A DNA stretch of 64,000 nt from Diphasiastrum complanatum (Eukaryota > Streptophyta > Lycopodiopsida > Lycopodiales > Lycopodiaceae), in the NCBI GenBank assembly GCA_029204225.1, contig CM055103.1:40123323-40187322 (forward strand), read 5' to 3'. The notes below the pieces were generated by a model, which was not told where the DNA came from, did not search any database, and was given only the letters and a program-made list of their open reading frames with translations. How positions within the stretch are numbered: position 1 is the first letter of the stretch; the number at the start of each line of letters is the position of its first letter. The position numbers and the translations under genes were made by a program. Shown in pieces: positions 9,326-23,428 of this stretch.

Positions 9326-12300
9326 ATGGATTCTCAAAGTAAAGCAGGTCTCATCGCAGACAAGCTGAATGGATCCAATTATCATTTGTGAGAATTTAAG
9401 ATGAAGACCTTGCTAATCACCAGCGCATTATGGGATGTTGTTACAGGTACAGAAGTAAAACTTGAAGACGACGACTCAAAGTGGAAATCAAAGGATGGTA
9501 AAGCTTTTGCGCTTATTATCTCAATATATCAGATACACAGATTGGACACATAGCTGAAGCTAGAATGTCAAAAGGCGTTTGGGACATCCAGAACTCACTA
9601 TATGACGCGAGGGACATAACTACCAAGTTATATCTACGAAGAAAATTCTTCACATTCAAGATGTCTGTTGGTGATTCTCTTCAGAAGCACATTAACCAGT
9701 CTAAGAGTCTCTTGCAACAGATGGCCGCTGTCGGATCAGTCATAGACGATCAAGACGCAATCATGACATTGCTTTCAAGCTTGCCCTCTACATATGAGAA
9801 CTAGGTGATGATAATATCGACATACTCAGACTTAACTCTTACTAGAGTTATCACTATGTTGCTGCAAGAAGATAATAGAAGAAGTCAAGACACTTCATCG
9901 ACTTCCTCCTCTTAGGCTCTATATGCCAACAAAGGCTCTAAGCGATAGAAGCACAAAAGCTCCAAGAAGGCTGCAATGAATCAGAAGCCAACTCAAAGTC
10001 AAGAACAATCATCAAATCCATAGTCGAAAAAGAAGATGTTTTGCAGGTATTGCAATTGCAATAACCATGAGATCAAGGATTGTCAAATTCTCCAAGCGAA
10101 GAATGCAACCAAGCGACCTGATTAACAAGCAAACACAGTCTCATCATCTCCCCAGGTCGAAGTGGACGAAGGTGCATTTATGGTCAAAGATCAAAGCGCG
10201 GTTTTGGATGATTCATGATTTCTGGATTCTGGAGCAACTCAACATATGACCAATCAACGTGAGATCTTCGACTCCTACACACCTTATAGCACGAAGTAAT
10301 TTGTTCATCTTGGTGACAATAGTACTCACACTATTGAAAGTGAAGGTACTGTAAGATTGCGATTCCAGCACGATCAATTCAAATTACTATCAAAAGTCTT
10401 ATATGTTCCTAAACTCTCTACAAATCTGTTATGAGTAAGTAGAATTACAGATTTAGGTCATAAGGTAGAATTCGAATATGATCAATGCAAAATTATTGAT
10501 AGGAGTAATAAGATCCTTGCACTCGACAAGAGTCAAAGTTACTTATATAGATTGGCACATTGTTATTCCGAGTCTAGTCAAGTCTTGAAAACCACTGTTC
10601 TAGCCAATAAAGCATTACTATGGCATCATCACTTAGGACACGTGAATCATGCATCTATTTTGAACATGTCCAGACAATCCATGGTTCTTGATCTCGACTA
10701 TCTTTCTGATAAGGTCGATCTCCCTGTCTATCATAGCTACATTTTTGGAAAGCAGGCTAGGATTCCTTTTAGATCAAACCATATGCATGTGGCAAAAGGT
10801 CTGCTAGATGTTGTTCACACAGAAATATATGTGGACCGATGCAAACTCCTTTATTGTTAGATGCAAAGTATTTTATTACCTTTATTGACGAGTTTTCACG
10901 AAGGACAGTTGTTCATTTTACTAAACAGAAGTCAGAGGCTTTCATCAAATTCAGACAATTCAAAGAGCATGCTGAGAATCAAACTGGCAAATGAATCAAA
11001 GCACCGAGGTCAAATAACGGGGGAGAATACATCTCCAACAAATTCAAGGAGTAATGTCTCAACAATGACATTGAGCAATAATATATTACCTCCTATTCAC
11101 CTCAGTCAAATGGTCTTGTTGAGAGAAAGAACAGAACCTTAGTCGAATCGGCAAAGTGCATGTTATCACATGCGACTCTTTCGAAGTGCTTCTGAGCTGA
11201 AGCTATTTCATTAACAACCTATATTCAGAATATAGGTTGTTAATGAAACAGCTAAAGGCCTACTAAAGGCCTCTTAGACAAAACACCATTTGAAGTTTGG
11301 ACATGTACCAAACCTTCTTTATCAAACTTATGAGTTTTTGGATGTAATGCCTTTGCGTATATACCTCATGATCTCAAAAAGAAGCTCGACTTCCAGAGTA
11401 TCAAATGTGTTTTCATCAACTACACTACTTCAGATTAAGCCTACAAGTTGTTCGATCCCATCGAGTCGAAGATATTCACTAGCCGGGATGTCATCTTCAT
11501 TGAAGATCAGTTTCAAGACCTCAAAGGAAAGGGCAATTCTCATGTAGTCGACCTGTCAGATTCTCCCGACGCTTTGAACTTTCCAGTTTTGCAGGCGACT
11601 ATTCCCATTGAAGGTCCAAGCTCTTCTACTTCCGACAAACAACCTATCTACGGTGGGTCAAGAGAAGATGATGTTACATTTCAACAACTGTAGTATGACA
11701 GAAATGATCAACTTCCTCTATTACCCATAAGATCTTCAAGAAGCAGCACCCAACCGGTATATCGATGAGTCTGCAGCCTACCTTGTTCAGGAACTGACGG
11801 CTGTCGAAGAGGCACTCAGTCAGCCTGATTCCGATATCTAGAAAGAAGCTATGGATAAAGAGTATTCATCTCTTATCAAGAACCAGACATGGACGATTGT
11901 CAAATTATTTGCTAGTAGAAACGTAGTTGATTGCAAATGGATTTTCAAAGTCAAGTACAACGCAGATGGAAGCATCAATAGAAGAAAGGGACGACTTGTT
12001 GTCAGAGGATTTTCTCAGGTATACAATGTCAATTACACTGAAACTTTCAATCCAGTAGTCAAGCATTCTTCTATTCGACTTTTGCTATCATTTGTCGCTA
12101 TAGCAGATTTGGAAATACATTAAATGGATGTACAGACAACATATCTCAATGGAGTTATCGAAGAAGACATTTACATGGTGCAATCCTAAGGTTATATTAT
12201 CGAGGGTAAACACAATCATGTGTGCAAACTCCATAAGGCACTTCATGGCTTGAAGCAATCTGCTCGAGCAGGGTTTCAAAGGATCAATACCTTTTTTTAT

Positions 12301-13380
12301 TGATCATGGCTACACACCTAGCTCTTTAGATTCAAACGTTTACTTCAAAGCAGTGCAACAGTCTTTTATCATTATCACTTTATATGTGGATGATACATTG
12401 CTTTTCAACAACAGTACCGATCTGATAAAAGAAGCTAAGACAATGCTATCTTCCGAATTCGACATGACTGATTTGGGCGAAGCTCATTTCTGCCTTGGTA
12501 TACAAATCCACAGAGATAGAAAACAGAAGTTGGTCTACATCACACAACAGAGGTACATCTATAACATTTTAGTCAGATATAATCTGATCAATTGAAAAGT
12601 AGCTCTCTCGCCAATGGAACCAGGACTCAAATTGTCAAAGGACCAGTGTCCCCAAACAATTCACGAGAAGCAGCACATGCGTGAGTATCCTTACCATTCT
12701 ATTATAGGATCTCTTATGTACACCATGATCTGTACCAGGCCAGACATAACTTTTGCAGTCAGCTCTCTCAGTTAGTTTATGACTAATCATGGTGTAACAC
12801 ATTGGTAGGCTCTTATCAGAGTCATGAGATATCTTCGAGCTACTATGGACTTTTGCTTTTGTTATGGAGCAGTCGGCAAGGACAAACTCAACTCCCTCAA
12901 TGGTTACACATATGCGAATTGGGCAGGAGATGTAGAGACTCGTAAATCTACTTCTGGATTTACATTCTTCCTCAACAATGGTCCAATTCCTCAAACAGTC
13001 GCAAGCAATCTTCGATAGCTCTATCTTTCACTGAATCAGAGTATATCGCAGTCTCTTAAGCTACAAAGGAAGCAATTTGGTTGAGGAACTTACTATCAGA
13101 TATCGGTCTGAATCAATATGCTCCGACGACATTATTTACTGATAATCAAAGTGCCATCGCTTTATCAACCAACCCTAGATTTCATTCTAGGAGTAAGTGT
13201 ATTGAACTGAAGTATCATTTCGTCAAAAGCAAAGTTCTCAACAAAGAGGTCAGATTGTAGTATTGTAGAACACAAGATATGAGAGTAGATAGTTTTACCA
13301 AAGCATTAAGTTTGGATACACACAAGAGATTCTATGTAGAACCAAGTTTGAAGGTCAAGGCATTCAATGATTCAGATTAA
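9326..13380 (+). pseudogene. Copia gag-pol polyprotein, multiply interrupted
   Basis: ATG at 9326 (MDSQSKAGLIADKLNGSNYHL, then a stop where Trp is expected). The Gag body is at 9565-9804, and the zinc knuckle CRYCNCNNHEIKDC at about 10040-10080. The protease motif LDSGATQHMT is intact near 10226. GAG-pre-integrase LWHHHLGHVN is near 10620, with integrase at 10800-11180. RT runs from 11851 and keeps YVDD near 12380; the N-terminal RNase H Asp of the usual DADWAGD is Asn (YANWAGD). SKCIELKYHFV is near 13195. Stops sit mostly at expected Gln or Trp positions, for example 9801, 9913, 9949, 10022, 11839 and 12807. Confidence 0.88.
11201..11253. repeat. Foldback in Copia integrase: 26-bp arms, 1-bp spacer
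   Basis: 11201-11226 and 11228-11253 are inverted copies with one mismatch. The left arm encodes the normal integrase AISLTTYIQ. The right arm is the inverted extra copy, after which normal sequence (GLLDKTPFEVW) resumes within about 30 bp. Confidence 0.92.
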
Positions 13381-13387
13381 GGGGGAG
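13379..13387 (+). other. Polypurine tract
   Basis: AAGGGGGAG immediately before the 3' LTR start TGTGGATT, the plus-strand priming site. Confidence 0.9.
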
Positions 13388-14529
13388 TGTGGATTATTCT
13401 CCTTCTTACCAATCGACTAATGGGTTTTAATCTTCATCCGTTGTTTATCCAGTTCTGCGATTTTTTTTTGTTCTTTTACAGTCTGCAGTTTTACAAGTGT
13501 TTTCACACAATATGCAGAATTACACGGAGTTTTACCACAATGTCGCATTTCATTTTTTTTCTCACTTTGGCTTTCTCGCCTGTCAGGAATCTCGTGTAAA
13601 AATGCAGTGTCGCTTTTCACAATTTTTGCCTGTCAGGATTTGCGAGCAAATATGCAGAGTCGCATTTTTCACTTGACAAGATGTCGCACTTTTCGCTTTC
13701 TCCAAAGAGCCTCAAAAGTTAAGGAAATGACTCTGGCAAAGTGTAGGGCAACTCTAAATCAATTTTTAAGGCACTATCGCATTTTTCGCAAAATCTCATT
13801 ACTGTCGCCTTTTGCGACAATGTTGCCTGTGGCTATTTCAGTTCATTTTTGCAGAAGTGACAGTTTGGTTCATTTATGTAGACAGAACGTTTACGGCCAA
13901 TTTCACCACTTATTAGCAATCAATGACAAGGAATCGGATGGATGCTAGCGGATACTAGCCAACTGGCCATCACAATTGACGACCTAATTTCTTAGTATAA
14001 ATAGCTGATCATATTTATACAGTTTCAATGTAAGCAGTTTAATATCAGCAAGTATTGCAAGTTAGCTCTCTATCAAACTTTTACGCTTGAACTCTCTTGA
14101 GCATTCCAGCGCACTTTTAGAGTTATATTTTAGAGTCACTATTGCGCTATTGCTTATCAGCATAGTTGCTTGTTTTCAGACTTATCCTCAATTACTCAGA
14201 GACAACTTAAAGTGCGCGGTCTCTATCTTCTAATGTTTTGCGCTCATTAGCATCTGTTTTTGTTTTTCTAAATCAATACCTATCTTTTATTTCGTTCAGT
14301 ATATGTCAGAATGCATGCATCTCTGTATTTCCTTTGTAACTGATAAAATTGTCTGAGAATTGAATACTTCATGTTTGGCTACGTACACTTAGTATCTAGC
14401 GATTTCAAAGTTAGTTGCTAAAGATTGAACGTGATTCCCATCACTACTGCTTTGTTCAATTTTTGATAGGCATAGTCATGCACTGGAAGTAGGAAGTTTC
14501 TGCTACGATTATCTAATCTATTTCCAACA
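13388..14529 (+). repeat. 3' LTR
   Basis: Aligns throughout with 8005-9119. It has a TATA box at 13996-14002 and an extra segment of about 28 bp near 13870. It ends AACA, followed by the CTAAC target-site duplication. Confidence 0.92.
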
Positions 14530-14837
14530 CTAACATATGCTCGTGAATTGTCGTTATGTATATACACATGAAACGGCTACAATGATTGCATGGCAACGAG
14601 TGTGAAACATCGTAGTTACTAAAAAGTACTAAAGTGTAATGTGACATGGTTTGCGTCGGACGGGGTAGTGTAGATGACGTGGACCTCGAACTTGAAGACT
14701 TTGAATTCGAAGTAGGTCGAAGAAGATGTAGAACTTGAAGACCTCGAACTCGAAGAGTTCGTCGTTGATTCTTCTTCTAATTTAGTTGATTGATTGCACA
14801 GACGTTCAACTTCAGAGAGTAAGGCTACAGTGCTGTT

Positions 14838-15024
<187 letters not shown>

Positions 15025-15252
15025 ATATTAGTGTACTGGTGCTCAGGAATTGAGACGAACTCGAATGATTCGTGTTCTGATAACTCGAATTCTGGTGAGT
15101 TGGAGTGATGCTTAATTCCAACATATACATTATTAGCGCATAGTATTGTAAAGACTAATCACTATTGATGCGGTAGTATGCTTAGACAATGTTGCAAGTA
15201 GTGATGTTTCCATATATCAATGTGTGGATCACATATCCAACAATACTCATAG

Positions 15253-15264
15253 TGGTATTAGAGC
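15253..15264 (+). other. Possible Copia primer-binding site
   Basis: TGGTATTAGAGC differs by one base from the Copia primer-binding site and follows ATCCAACA, an LTR-like end. The sequence upstream could be a remnant LTR, but no partner LTR was found. Confidence 0.35.
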
Positions 15265-15322
15265 TTGGGCTTGCATCGATCAAAAGGTGGAGATGCTTTT
15301 TGGTTTTTGCAGCTTTCTGATA

Positions 15323-15875
15323 GGGGTGCAGTTAGATTGAAGACCAGGAGCATGTCTTTGTTGTAGGTGATGCAACTCGTCCACAAAACAAGGGAGGCAA
15401 GGTATGTACCTGATTAAAGCGTTGTGCTTCACATTGTGGAAGACTAGAATGAGAAAGCCTGCTTTGTGTGAACATAGTGAGAAGCTTGCCATTGCTTTTG
15501 GGCTCATTAACATTCCCCTAGGACACCCATGTGCACAAAGAAGAATCCTCAGATATATGGTGACTGTCACAATACAAACAAGATCATGTTAAAACTTGTC
15601 ATACGTGAGGTCATTGCAAGGGATGCAATCTGAGTTTATCACTTTATGGGTGGCTTATGTTCTTATGAGAATTATTGGTGACGGTGATTGAAAAAAGAGA
15701 GTGCACTATCGTACTTGGAAAGGAAGCTTGGTTTTGGAATTTTTTGATAGCCTTGGCTGTCACACTAGGCACGCCAATTCCTTAAGTTCTTAGCCTAACT
15801 CCATTTAGTGTTCCATTGTTTTTCTACCTTTCTCTTTGGGAGAAAAGAAGTGTATAGAGTTGAATGGGACACCAA
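15323..15875 (+). pseudogene. Orphan, degenerate DYW domain of a PPR protein
   Basis: Across several frames the order of a DYW deaminase tail is readable: QEHVFVVGDAT, VVLHIVED, LCEHSEKLAIAFGLI (the HxE zinc-site motif), IYGDCHNTNKIM, then YENYW and a stop where functional proteins end in DYW. No PPR repeats precede it. About 550 bp including the 3' flank is a close copy of 51803-52354, and both share a TAA after VPD and a TGA after RDAI. It lies between two (GA)n tracts. A fragment duplicated after the domain had already decayed is the simplest reading. Confidence 0.85.
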
Positions 15876-16094
15876 AACATCCAAAACGGTGCACAAACGG
15901 TGAAAATATCACTGATTTCTCACCCGGTCTTTTCCACAAACTAACTACAAAATTTGCTCTTTTCGCTCATTTTTGACATCTGTTGCTACTAAGAATCCTT
16001 GTAGTGAGCTTTGCAAGCCTCCGTATGCCTGAAACAATGCATCGGTACTTCACTTTCCACTCTACGACTGCCGCAAGCCCTGAACTCTCAAAAA

Positions 16095-18079
<1,985 letters not shown>

Positions 18080-18560
18080 TATTTAGCAACATTTAGAAAA
18101 ATACATTAGAAAGTTGCGAAAAGAATTTTTCGTTATGTTAAGGGCACAACTACTTATGGTTTGTTGTATGAGACAACATGGTTTGTTGACGTTACAAGGT
18201 TTTTTAATGTTGACTGTTCAGGAAGTATGGATGACATCCACCACAGGTTATCTTTTTCATTTTTGCAATAGTGTTTTTTCTTGGTCAAGTAAAACGCAAG
18301 AAACAGTTGCTCTATTCACTACATAAGCGAGATGGAAAATTGCGCTGAATGCTAGAAGACATCTACATCTCACAAATGGAGCCTACGATCATAAGAAGAC
18401 GTGATATCCAAAATAAAACAAATCTAACAGGAAATCATGTGTTCCATGCGTGCAATAAACATATAAAAAAGTAGGACATTAGAAAAAAAAAACTTCTATC
18501 CAAGGATGTTGGTGTAGTACATTACATGACCAAGGATCAATTAAATGACTTAGTTATTAA
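18080..18560 (+). mobile_element. Copia RNase H remnant
   Basis: STTGYLFHFCNSVFSWSS and KTQETVAL (about 18240-18315) match the central Copia RNase H. MTKDQLNDL near 18525-18550 matches its C-terminal tail. The frame changes several times and no polypurine tract was identified. Confidence 0.65.
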
Positions 18561-18639
18561 TATTTAAGTTTTGATAGATTGAAATTTTTTGGAGAAAAAC
18601 TCAGTGTATGTAGAATAAACTAGGGCTTATGGGATAATG

Positions 18640-19320
18640 TTAAATTTAATGTAAGCCTTGTTTATACTTTAATAGACACACTTTGCCATAATTAACAATT
18701 TATTTGTTTACGTGTTCATGCTATTGTGACAAGTGCCACGTTAGTAGCACACGAGTTTAGAGGGTTGGGATAGTTGTCCTCTAAAGAAGACCATTTTACC
18801 ATGCAACAATACCTCCCCAAAGTTCGAATTTTTTTATAGTACTTCTCTTCAATTTAGTTGTGAATACAATTCTTTTAAGTTGCTTGAAGTGTGTGCACTT
18901 CTTTCCTTATGTTCTCTATGTGTTGTGGTGATTGATAGTTTGTTTGAATTGTAGCATAACTGCACAATGATCCTTCTCATATATGTTGTATAGATGTAAG
19001 CTTTGTTGAAACTTTGATACATGCTTTGCCATAATTAACAATTTTTTTGTTTTTCATATTCATGCTACTGTGATGAGTGCCATGTGTACTGTTGCATGGT
19101 AAAACGGCCTCCGTTACAGGACAATTGTCTCAACTCTCTAAACTTTTCTTCAATTTAGTTGTGAATAAAATTCTTTGAAGTTGTTTGGAGTGTGTGTGCT
19201 TCTTTCCTTCTATTTTCTGCGTGTTGTAGTCATTGATAATTGGTTTGCGTTGTAGCATAATTACACAAACGATCCTTCTCGTATAGGTTGTATAAATGTA
19301 AGTTGTGCGACCGTACATGT
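18640..19320. repeat. Diverged tandem duplication, about 300-340 bp
   Basis: CTTTGCCATAATTAACAATT occurs at 18681 and 19024 (offset 343), and CTTCAATTTAGTTGTGAATA at 18847 and 19148 (offset 301). The difference is an indel near 18760-18830. Shared sequence covers most of both units. Confidence 0.7.
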
Positions 19321-19502
19321 AATATATGACGTTCACTCTAACTCTTTCAAACCTGGGAGCAAGATATAGCAAATAAAATCTAAAATAAATTTGTTATTCA
19401 ATCATCACAAAATATAACACACACTTAAACGTATACAGATACATATATACGCACACACATACGCAAAGAGAATAATAATATCTGCTTATTATTAAAACTT
19501 TT

Positions 19503-19631
19503 GAGGCACATGTGAGATTTTTGGGTTCTACCTTCGTCAGAATCTAAGGCACGTGTGAGATTTTTGACTTTTACCTTTGTTGCAATCTGAGGCGCGGGTG
19601 AGAATTTTGATGTCTACCTTTGTTGCGATAA
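19503..19631. repeat. 43-bp tandem repeat, three units, upstream of gene A
   Basis: Units start at 19503, 19546 and 19589 (exact 43-bp period) and share GAGGC-CA-GTGAGA-TTTTG and CTACCTT-GT. The middle unit holds a G-box core CACGTG, which is changed in the other two (ACATGT, GCGGGT). It lies about 430 bp before the gene A start codon. Confidence 0.8.
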
Positions 19632-19867
19632 CAAGAAGAAACTTCCTATTTTCATCAATAACAAGAAGCTACTGTGTTTGTGTGAAGATTTGCTAAAAGC
19701 TAAGTCGTCGCTCTTCGGTAACTCCGAGCATTTTAATGGGTATTCATTTTTATGTTTTATTCTTTGAAATTGCAATGAGGGGCGACCTGGCCAGAATCCA
19801 CGGGGCAAGCATTGGTGGAGCCAAGGCCGGTTTCGCCCTAAAATGCAAGGAGCTCCTTTGCCCTAAA

Positions 19868-19942
19868 ATCCCCCCCCCCCTCTCTCTCTCTGATATCTTC
19901 CATTCTTTTCTTCTTTTCTTCTTCTTCTTCTTTTCTTCTTGT
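19868..19942 (+). promoter_or_regulatory. Pyrimidine-rich leader/promoter tract of gene A
   Basis: A C-run, then a CT-repeat and a TTC-rich stretch, precedes the gene A ATG by about 110-185 bp. Pyrimidine patches of this sort are common near plant transcription start sites. No clear TATA box was found next to it. Confidence 0.4.
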
Positions 19943-20053
19943 TTGGAGCGGCGACTAGTATCATAGGCGATCGATCCAGATGAAGTAGTAGTATCGTAGG
20001 CCAGTGTTTGTGCAGAGCAGGAGCAGGAGGATCGGTGTTGGAGCGGGGAAAAG

Positions 20054-20917
20054 ATGGATCCGCGCTTGCGCTTACAGCATGGTTTGGTTGTAGATCAATC
20101 CGGCCAGGTGGTTGGAAGAGGCAGCGGGGGTTTGGCAGGACTGAGCCCCTATTCTCTGTCTCTCTTGCAGTCGCAGCTATCTTCCGAGCGGGCTCGTCAG
20201 GATCTTGCTGCTCAGAGCCGGGCTCAGGCAAATGCCAATGCTCTGCGTGCTGCTTCAGGGCTTGTTCCGAGCCTTTCCTCAGGGCAAGGGTTTTACACTG
20301 TGGAATCTTTGCAAGGTGCGACGTCTGTTGGGCAAGATGGACTTGTAGGGCACGCACAATTGCCTTCTCATGATGCCGCAAGGGGCTTTGCTGGGGGGTA
20401 TGTTGGTGCAGGCCAGCAAGGGATAGATGCGGCTACTTTCAATCAGTTGCTGGCACACCAAGCAGCAAGTCAGAAGCTGCTTGCAACAGCACCATCTGCC
20501 GGTATGGCACCTTTGCTATTACCTTCTCATCATTCAGTTCCAATGGAAGTGAATACAGGTGGTGTTGTCGGGCGGGGGGGTGGAAAAGGGGGGCCGCTTT
20601 ATATGTATCAACCCTATGCTCAGTCAGATCTTCCATTAGGGACTGCACGCTATGTGCAGCAGGCTTCCCAAGTTCCTGCAGAGACTATACTTCGCATGCG
20701 TGAGCGAGAGAGGGAGAGGGAACACGAGCGTGATCGAGAAAGGGAGCGTGAGCGTGATAGGGAGAGGACTAGGGAGCGGGATAGAAGAGATGAATGGGCC
20801 CGAGAACGGAGACGAGATAGCGATCGAAGAAGGGAGTCAGAACGGAGGCATGAACTGGATAAAAGGAGAGATCTCGAGCGTAGGCGCGACACTGAATATG
20901 AGGCTCGTGCAAAAGAT
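20054..20917 (+). CDS. Gene A exon 1: Arg/Glu-rich nuclear-type protein, N-terminal part
   Basis: ATG at 20054 opens 288 codons ending exactly at a consensus donor (AAAGAT then GTGAGT, phase 0). Residues 1-215 are Gln/Ala/Gly/Ser-rich and low in charge. Residues about 215-285 are a dense Arg-Glu-Asp charged helix (MREREREREHERDRE and onward), as seen in nuclear RNA-processing and chromatin factors. GC content is well above the flanks, and a long minus-strand frame here is only its shadow. I do not recognise the family with certainty. Reading on past the donor adds about 45 residues of intron-like sequence. The best continuation is the zinc-finger exon at 30050, which accepts phase 0; a separate short gene is the alternative. 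Confidence 0.75.
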
Positions 20918-22746
20918 GTGAGTTTTGTTGGTCAACACAAAATGTGTGCCCCGTGCCCTGTTTTGGTTGGCATGTTTGTTGTATTTCATATTTCTCAAGA
21001 GAACTTTAAGAATGAAAATGCTCTGCTTATTACTGCCAAGTATTTTAGTGTTTGATTTGATCAGAATGTTGACTTGTAGCATGTTGTTTATGTACCTATT
21101 AATTATTTTTTGATTACTTACTTCCTAGATACTAAGAGTATAAAGAATGACTGATTAAAATTTTTCTAGCGTTTGGAGCAAAGACTTATCTGGTTTTAGG
21201 AGAATTACATACTTTTTGTTGATTGATAGTGCACAACAGCTACCGAGCAAAACTAGGTATTAACAAGAAGTCATTATTGCCAAGTCTCAAACAAAGTGCT
21301 ACTTCACTTTATATACAAAAGATTGCATCGATTGCTACTTCTTGTTTGCGATTCTAGTGAATATTTGTTGTAGTCATATAGTTACACATAATGGTTAGGC
21401 TCTTGAATTGATAGATGTGTATGTAGTATGCTTCAAATCTCTTGGATCATACCAACATTGGCTCCTGAGTTTTGAATGTAGATTTGAACTTGAGAGCATG
21501 TGTATGTATGTTATTTCCCAATTCATGTCAACATTACATGATATTTTTATTGGAAAGAGCTCCTTTTCCTTTATTTTATATTGGCTTATTAATTTGCAAT
21601 GGTATTCGGTCAATGTCTCTGATTTGTGTAATAAATTGTATTAGCGACCATGAAAGTTATGCCGAAAGCTATGGTTATAACGTGGCAAATGGGCATGATG
21701 TACGTTTGTCAATGGGTAGGATGTTTAATAAATAATAACTTATCAAGAAGGTGTTTTTAGTTAAAAGCATAACTTCTTTCTCATTTGAACATTCTTATTT
21801 CTTAAGGTCTTTCTCATTTTTGAGAAGTGTTAGGTTCTCACAAGCTTGTCTCAGGAAGTTGCTAATGGGAAGAATGAGGCTCCACCCTACCATAAGCTCC
21901 TTGTAAATTTCCCACTTGCCTGTCCCATCTGTAATCACAACCATGAGTTGTTGGCCATGTTACTTACTGGAACTTCATGGCCATGGTACATAAAGTTGTA
22001 GTGATTTTTGAAAGGTAATAATCCTCTTAGTGGCTCAATGACCATTGCATCAACCCAACCTATTGTTTACTAGCTTTTGTCACACTGGCTCTACATATCT
22101 ACATGACATCTAGGTTGATGATGATATTGAATGTTCATGTTGTGGGCACACATGGGTCTCTTTTGGTGACACACCTAACTTTATCATTGTGAGGCCTAGT
22201 TCGATTTCCAAATCTATTGGTTTGTTAACACCCTTGGTAACTGATTCAATCGAGGTTATGTTCAATCTTATTTTGGATAAAAAAATGTGGGAACATCCTC
22301 CATAACCCCTATTGACTCTTCCATGTGTCCTTTGACATTAATAGTCCTATTTTGGCTACCAGATAGTCTTACAGAGGATCAATTATTGATCAACATTTTT
22401 GATGTAATTTTCAACGTTAGTAGGCTACTAGATCCTCTTTGAGAATGCATTCTTTGCCTCGATCTTCGTTATAGTTGACAATTGGATAGTCCCGGAGAAT
22501 GTAATACCACAAGTATCACATCTCATACTTTCCATGGATATATCACAATCCACAACCCCAAAAGATATTTTGGTGCACTTGCTTGTTGGTAATGTTCCAA
22601 CTTTGGAGTTAGATTTTGAAGGACTATATTTCACACTTTTGATTTGTACAAATATCTCATGAATAACTCTCTACTTTACTAAATCCTTGAGAGATCTTGC
22701 CCAATTATCACTAACCTTTCTTGCATTTGAGTCGCAAACTCTACAA

Positions 22747-22758
22747 CTCTTGATACCA
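22747..22758 (-). other. Possible Copia primer-binding site on the minus strand
   Basis: The minus strand reads TGGTATCAAGAG, close to the usual TGGTATCAGAGC. The neighbouring 21.8-22.7 kb has no readable gag or pol, so this may be a chance match or an old remnant. Confidence 0.25.
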
Positions 22759-23428
22759 TGTACATGAGCCTATATGCTTGCTAACTAGTCTATTGTATAA
22801 TTCAAAAGAGGAATGACACATACAACAAAGAATAGATAGAGCAAAAGGTTGAAATATAATGCCTTTTTTGCCCCTTTTGGCTTGTATACTTGTAACTTGT
22901 AAGTTGTGCATAAGACATGGGGGTTAAACATTTATGTACATAGCTGATGCTAATTAGGCAAGTAATGACAAGTAGGTTAAAGACCCATGTGGTGTCTAGA
23001 GCTAGAATAAGAGAGACACCACCTCTATGCTTTTCATGAGATTTGTGGCCCTAGGCTTGGAGGGGTTTCCACACCCTCCTACTCTTTTACTAATTATCAA
23101 TTAAGTGTGAGCTTTTGAGTTCTCTCTCTCTTGCTTTTGTCTTCTACTCCATAGTTGGTTGCTTCAAGCTTTCATAGTGTCCTTACTGTGTTGTTACGAT
23201 ACTCCATAAGTAGGCTTTGGATTTTCTGGAGCAGCCAAGGCTGTAGGAGGGCGCTTTCTACAGTGGGAACTGCAGTGCAAGTATTGAGTGGATCTTGGAC
23301 AAGGGCTACGACAACCATACAGGGGGATAGTTTTAAATCTAGAAGTTGAGGGTTATTGAGCAAGTGGTTGCATACCCTAGTTGGGTGAAAACCCTAGTTT
23401 ACCTTCTGTGTATTATTTCTATTTAGCT

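Larger units (their letters stand above)
8005..14529 (+). mobile_element. Full-length Copia retrotransposon, coding-dead
   Basis: A structurally complete 6.5-kb element: 5' LTR, primer-binding site, gag, protease, integrase, RT, RNase H, polypurine tract, 3' LTR. The target-site duplication CTAAC is perfect at 8000-8004 and 14530-14534. The gene order protease-integrase-RT-RNase H defines Copia. More than a dozen in-frame stops and several frameshifts kill the polyprotein. It sits 61 bp from the preceding element. Confidence 0.95.

Noticed and set aside
19863-20381. Minus-strand frame of 172 codons
   Set aside because: It is antisense to gene A exon 1 and its leader, with no domain and no supporting splice context.
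21646-21700. Possible small exon (polar, Tyr-rich) in the gene A intron, with a GTACGT donor
   Set aside because: The phase needed at its acceptor does not match exon 1 (phase 0 meets a stop), so I did not include it.
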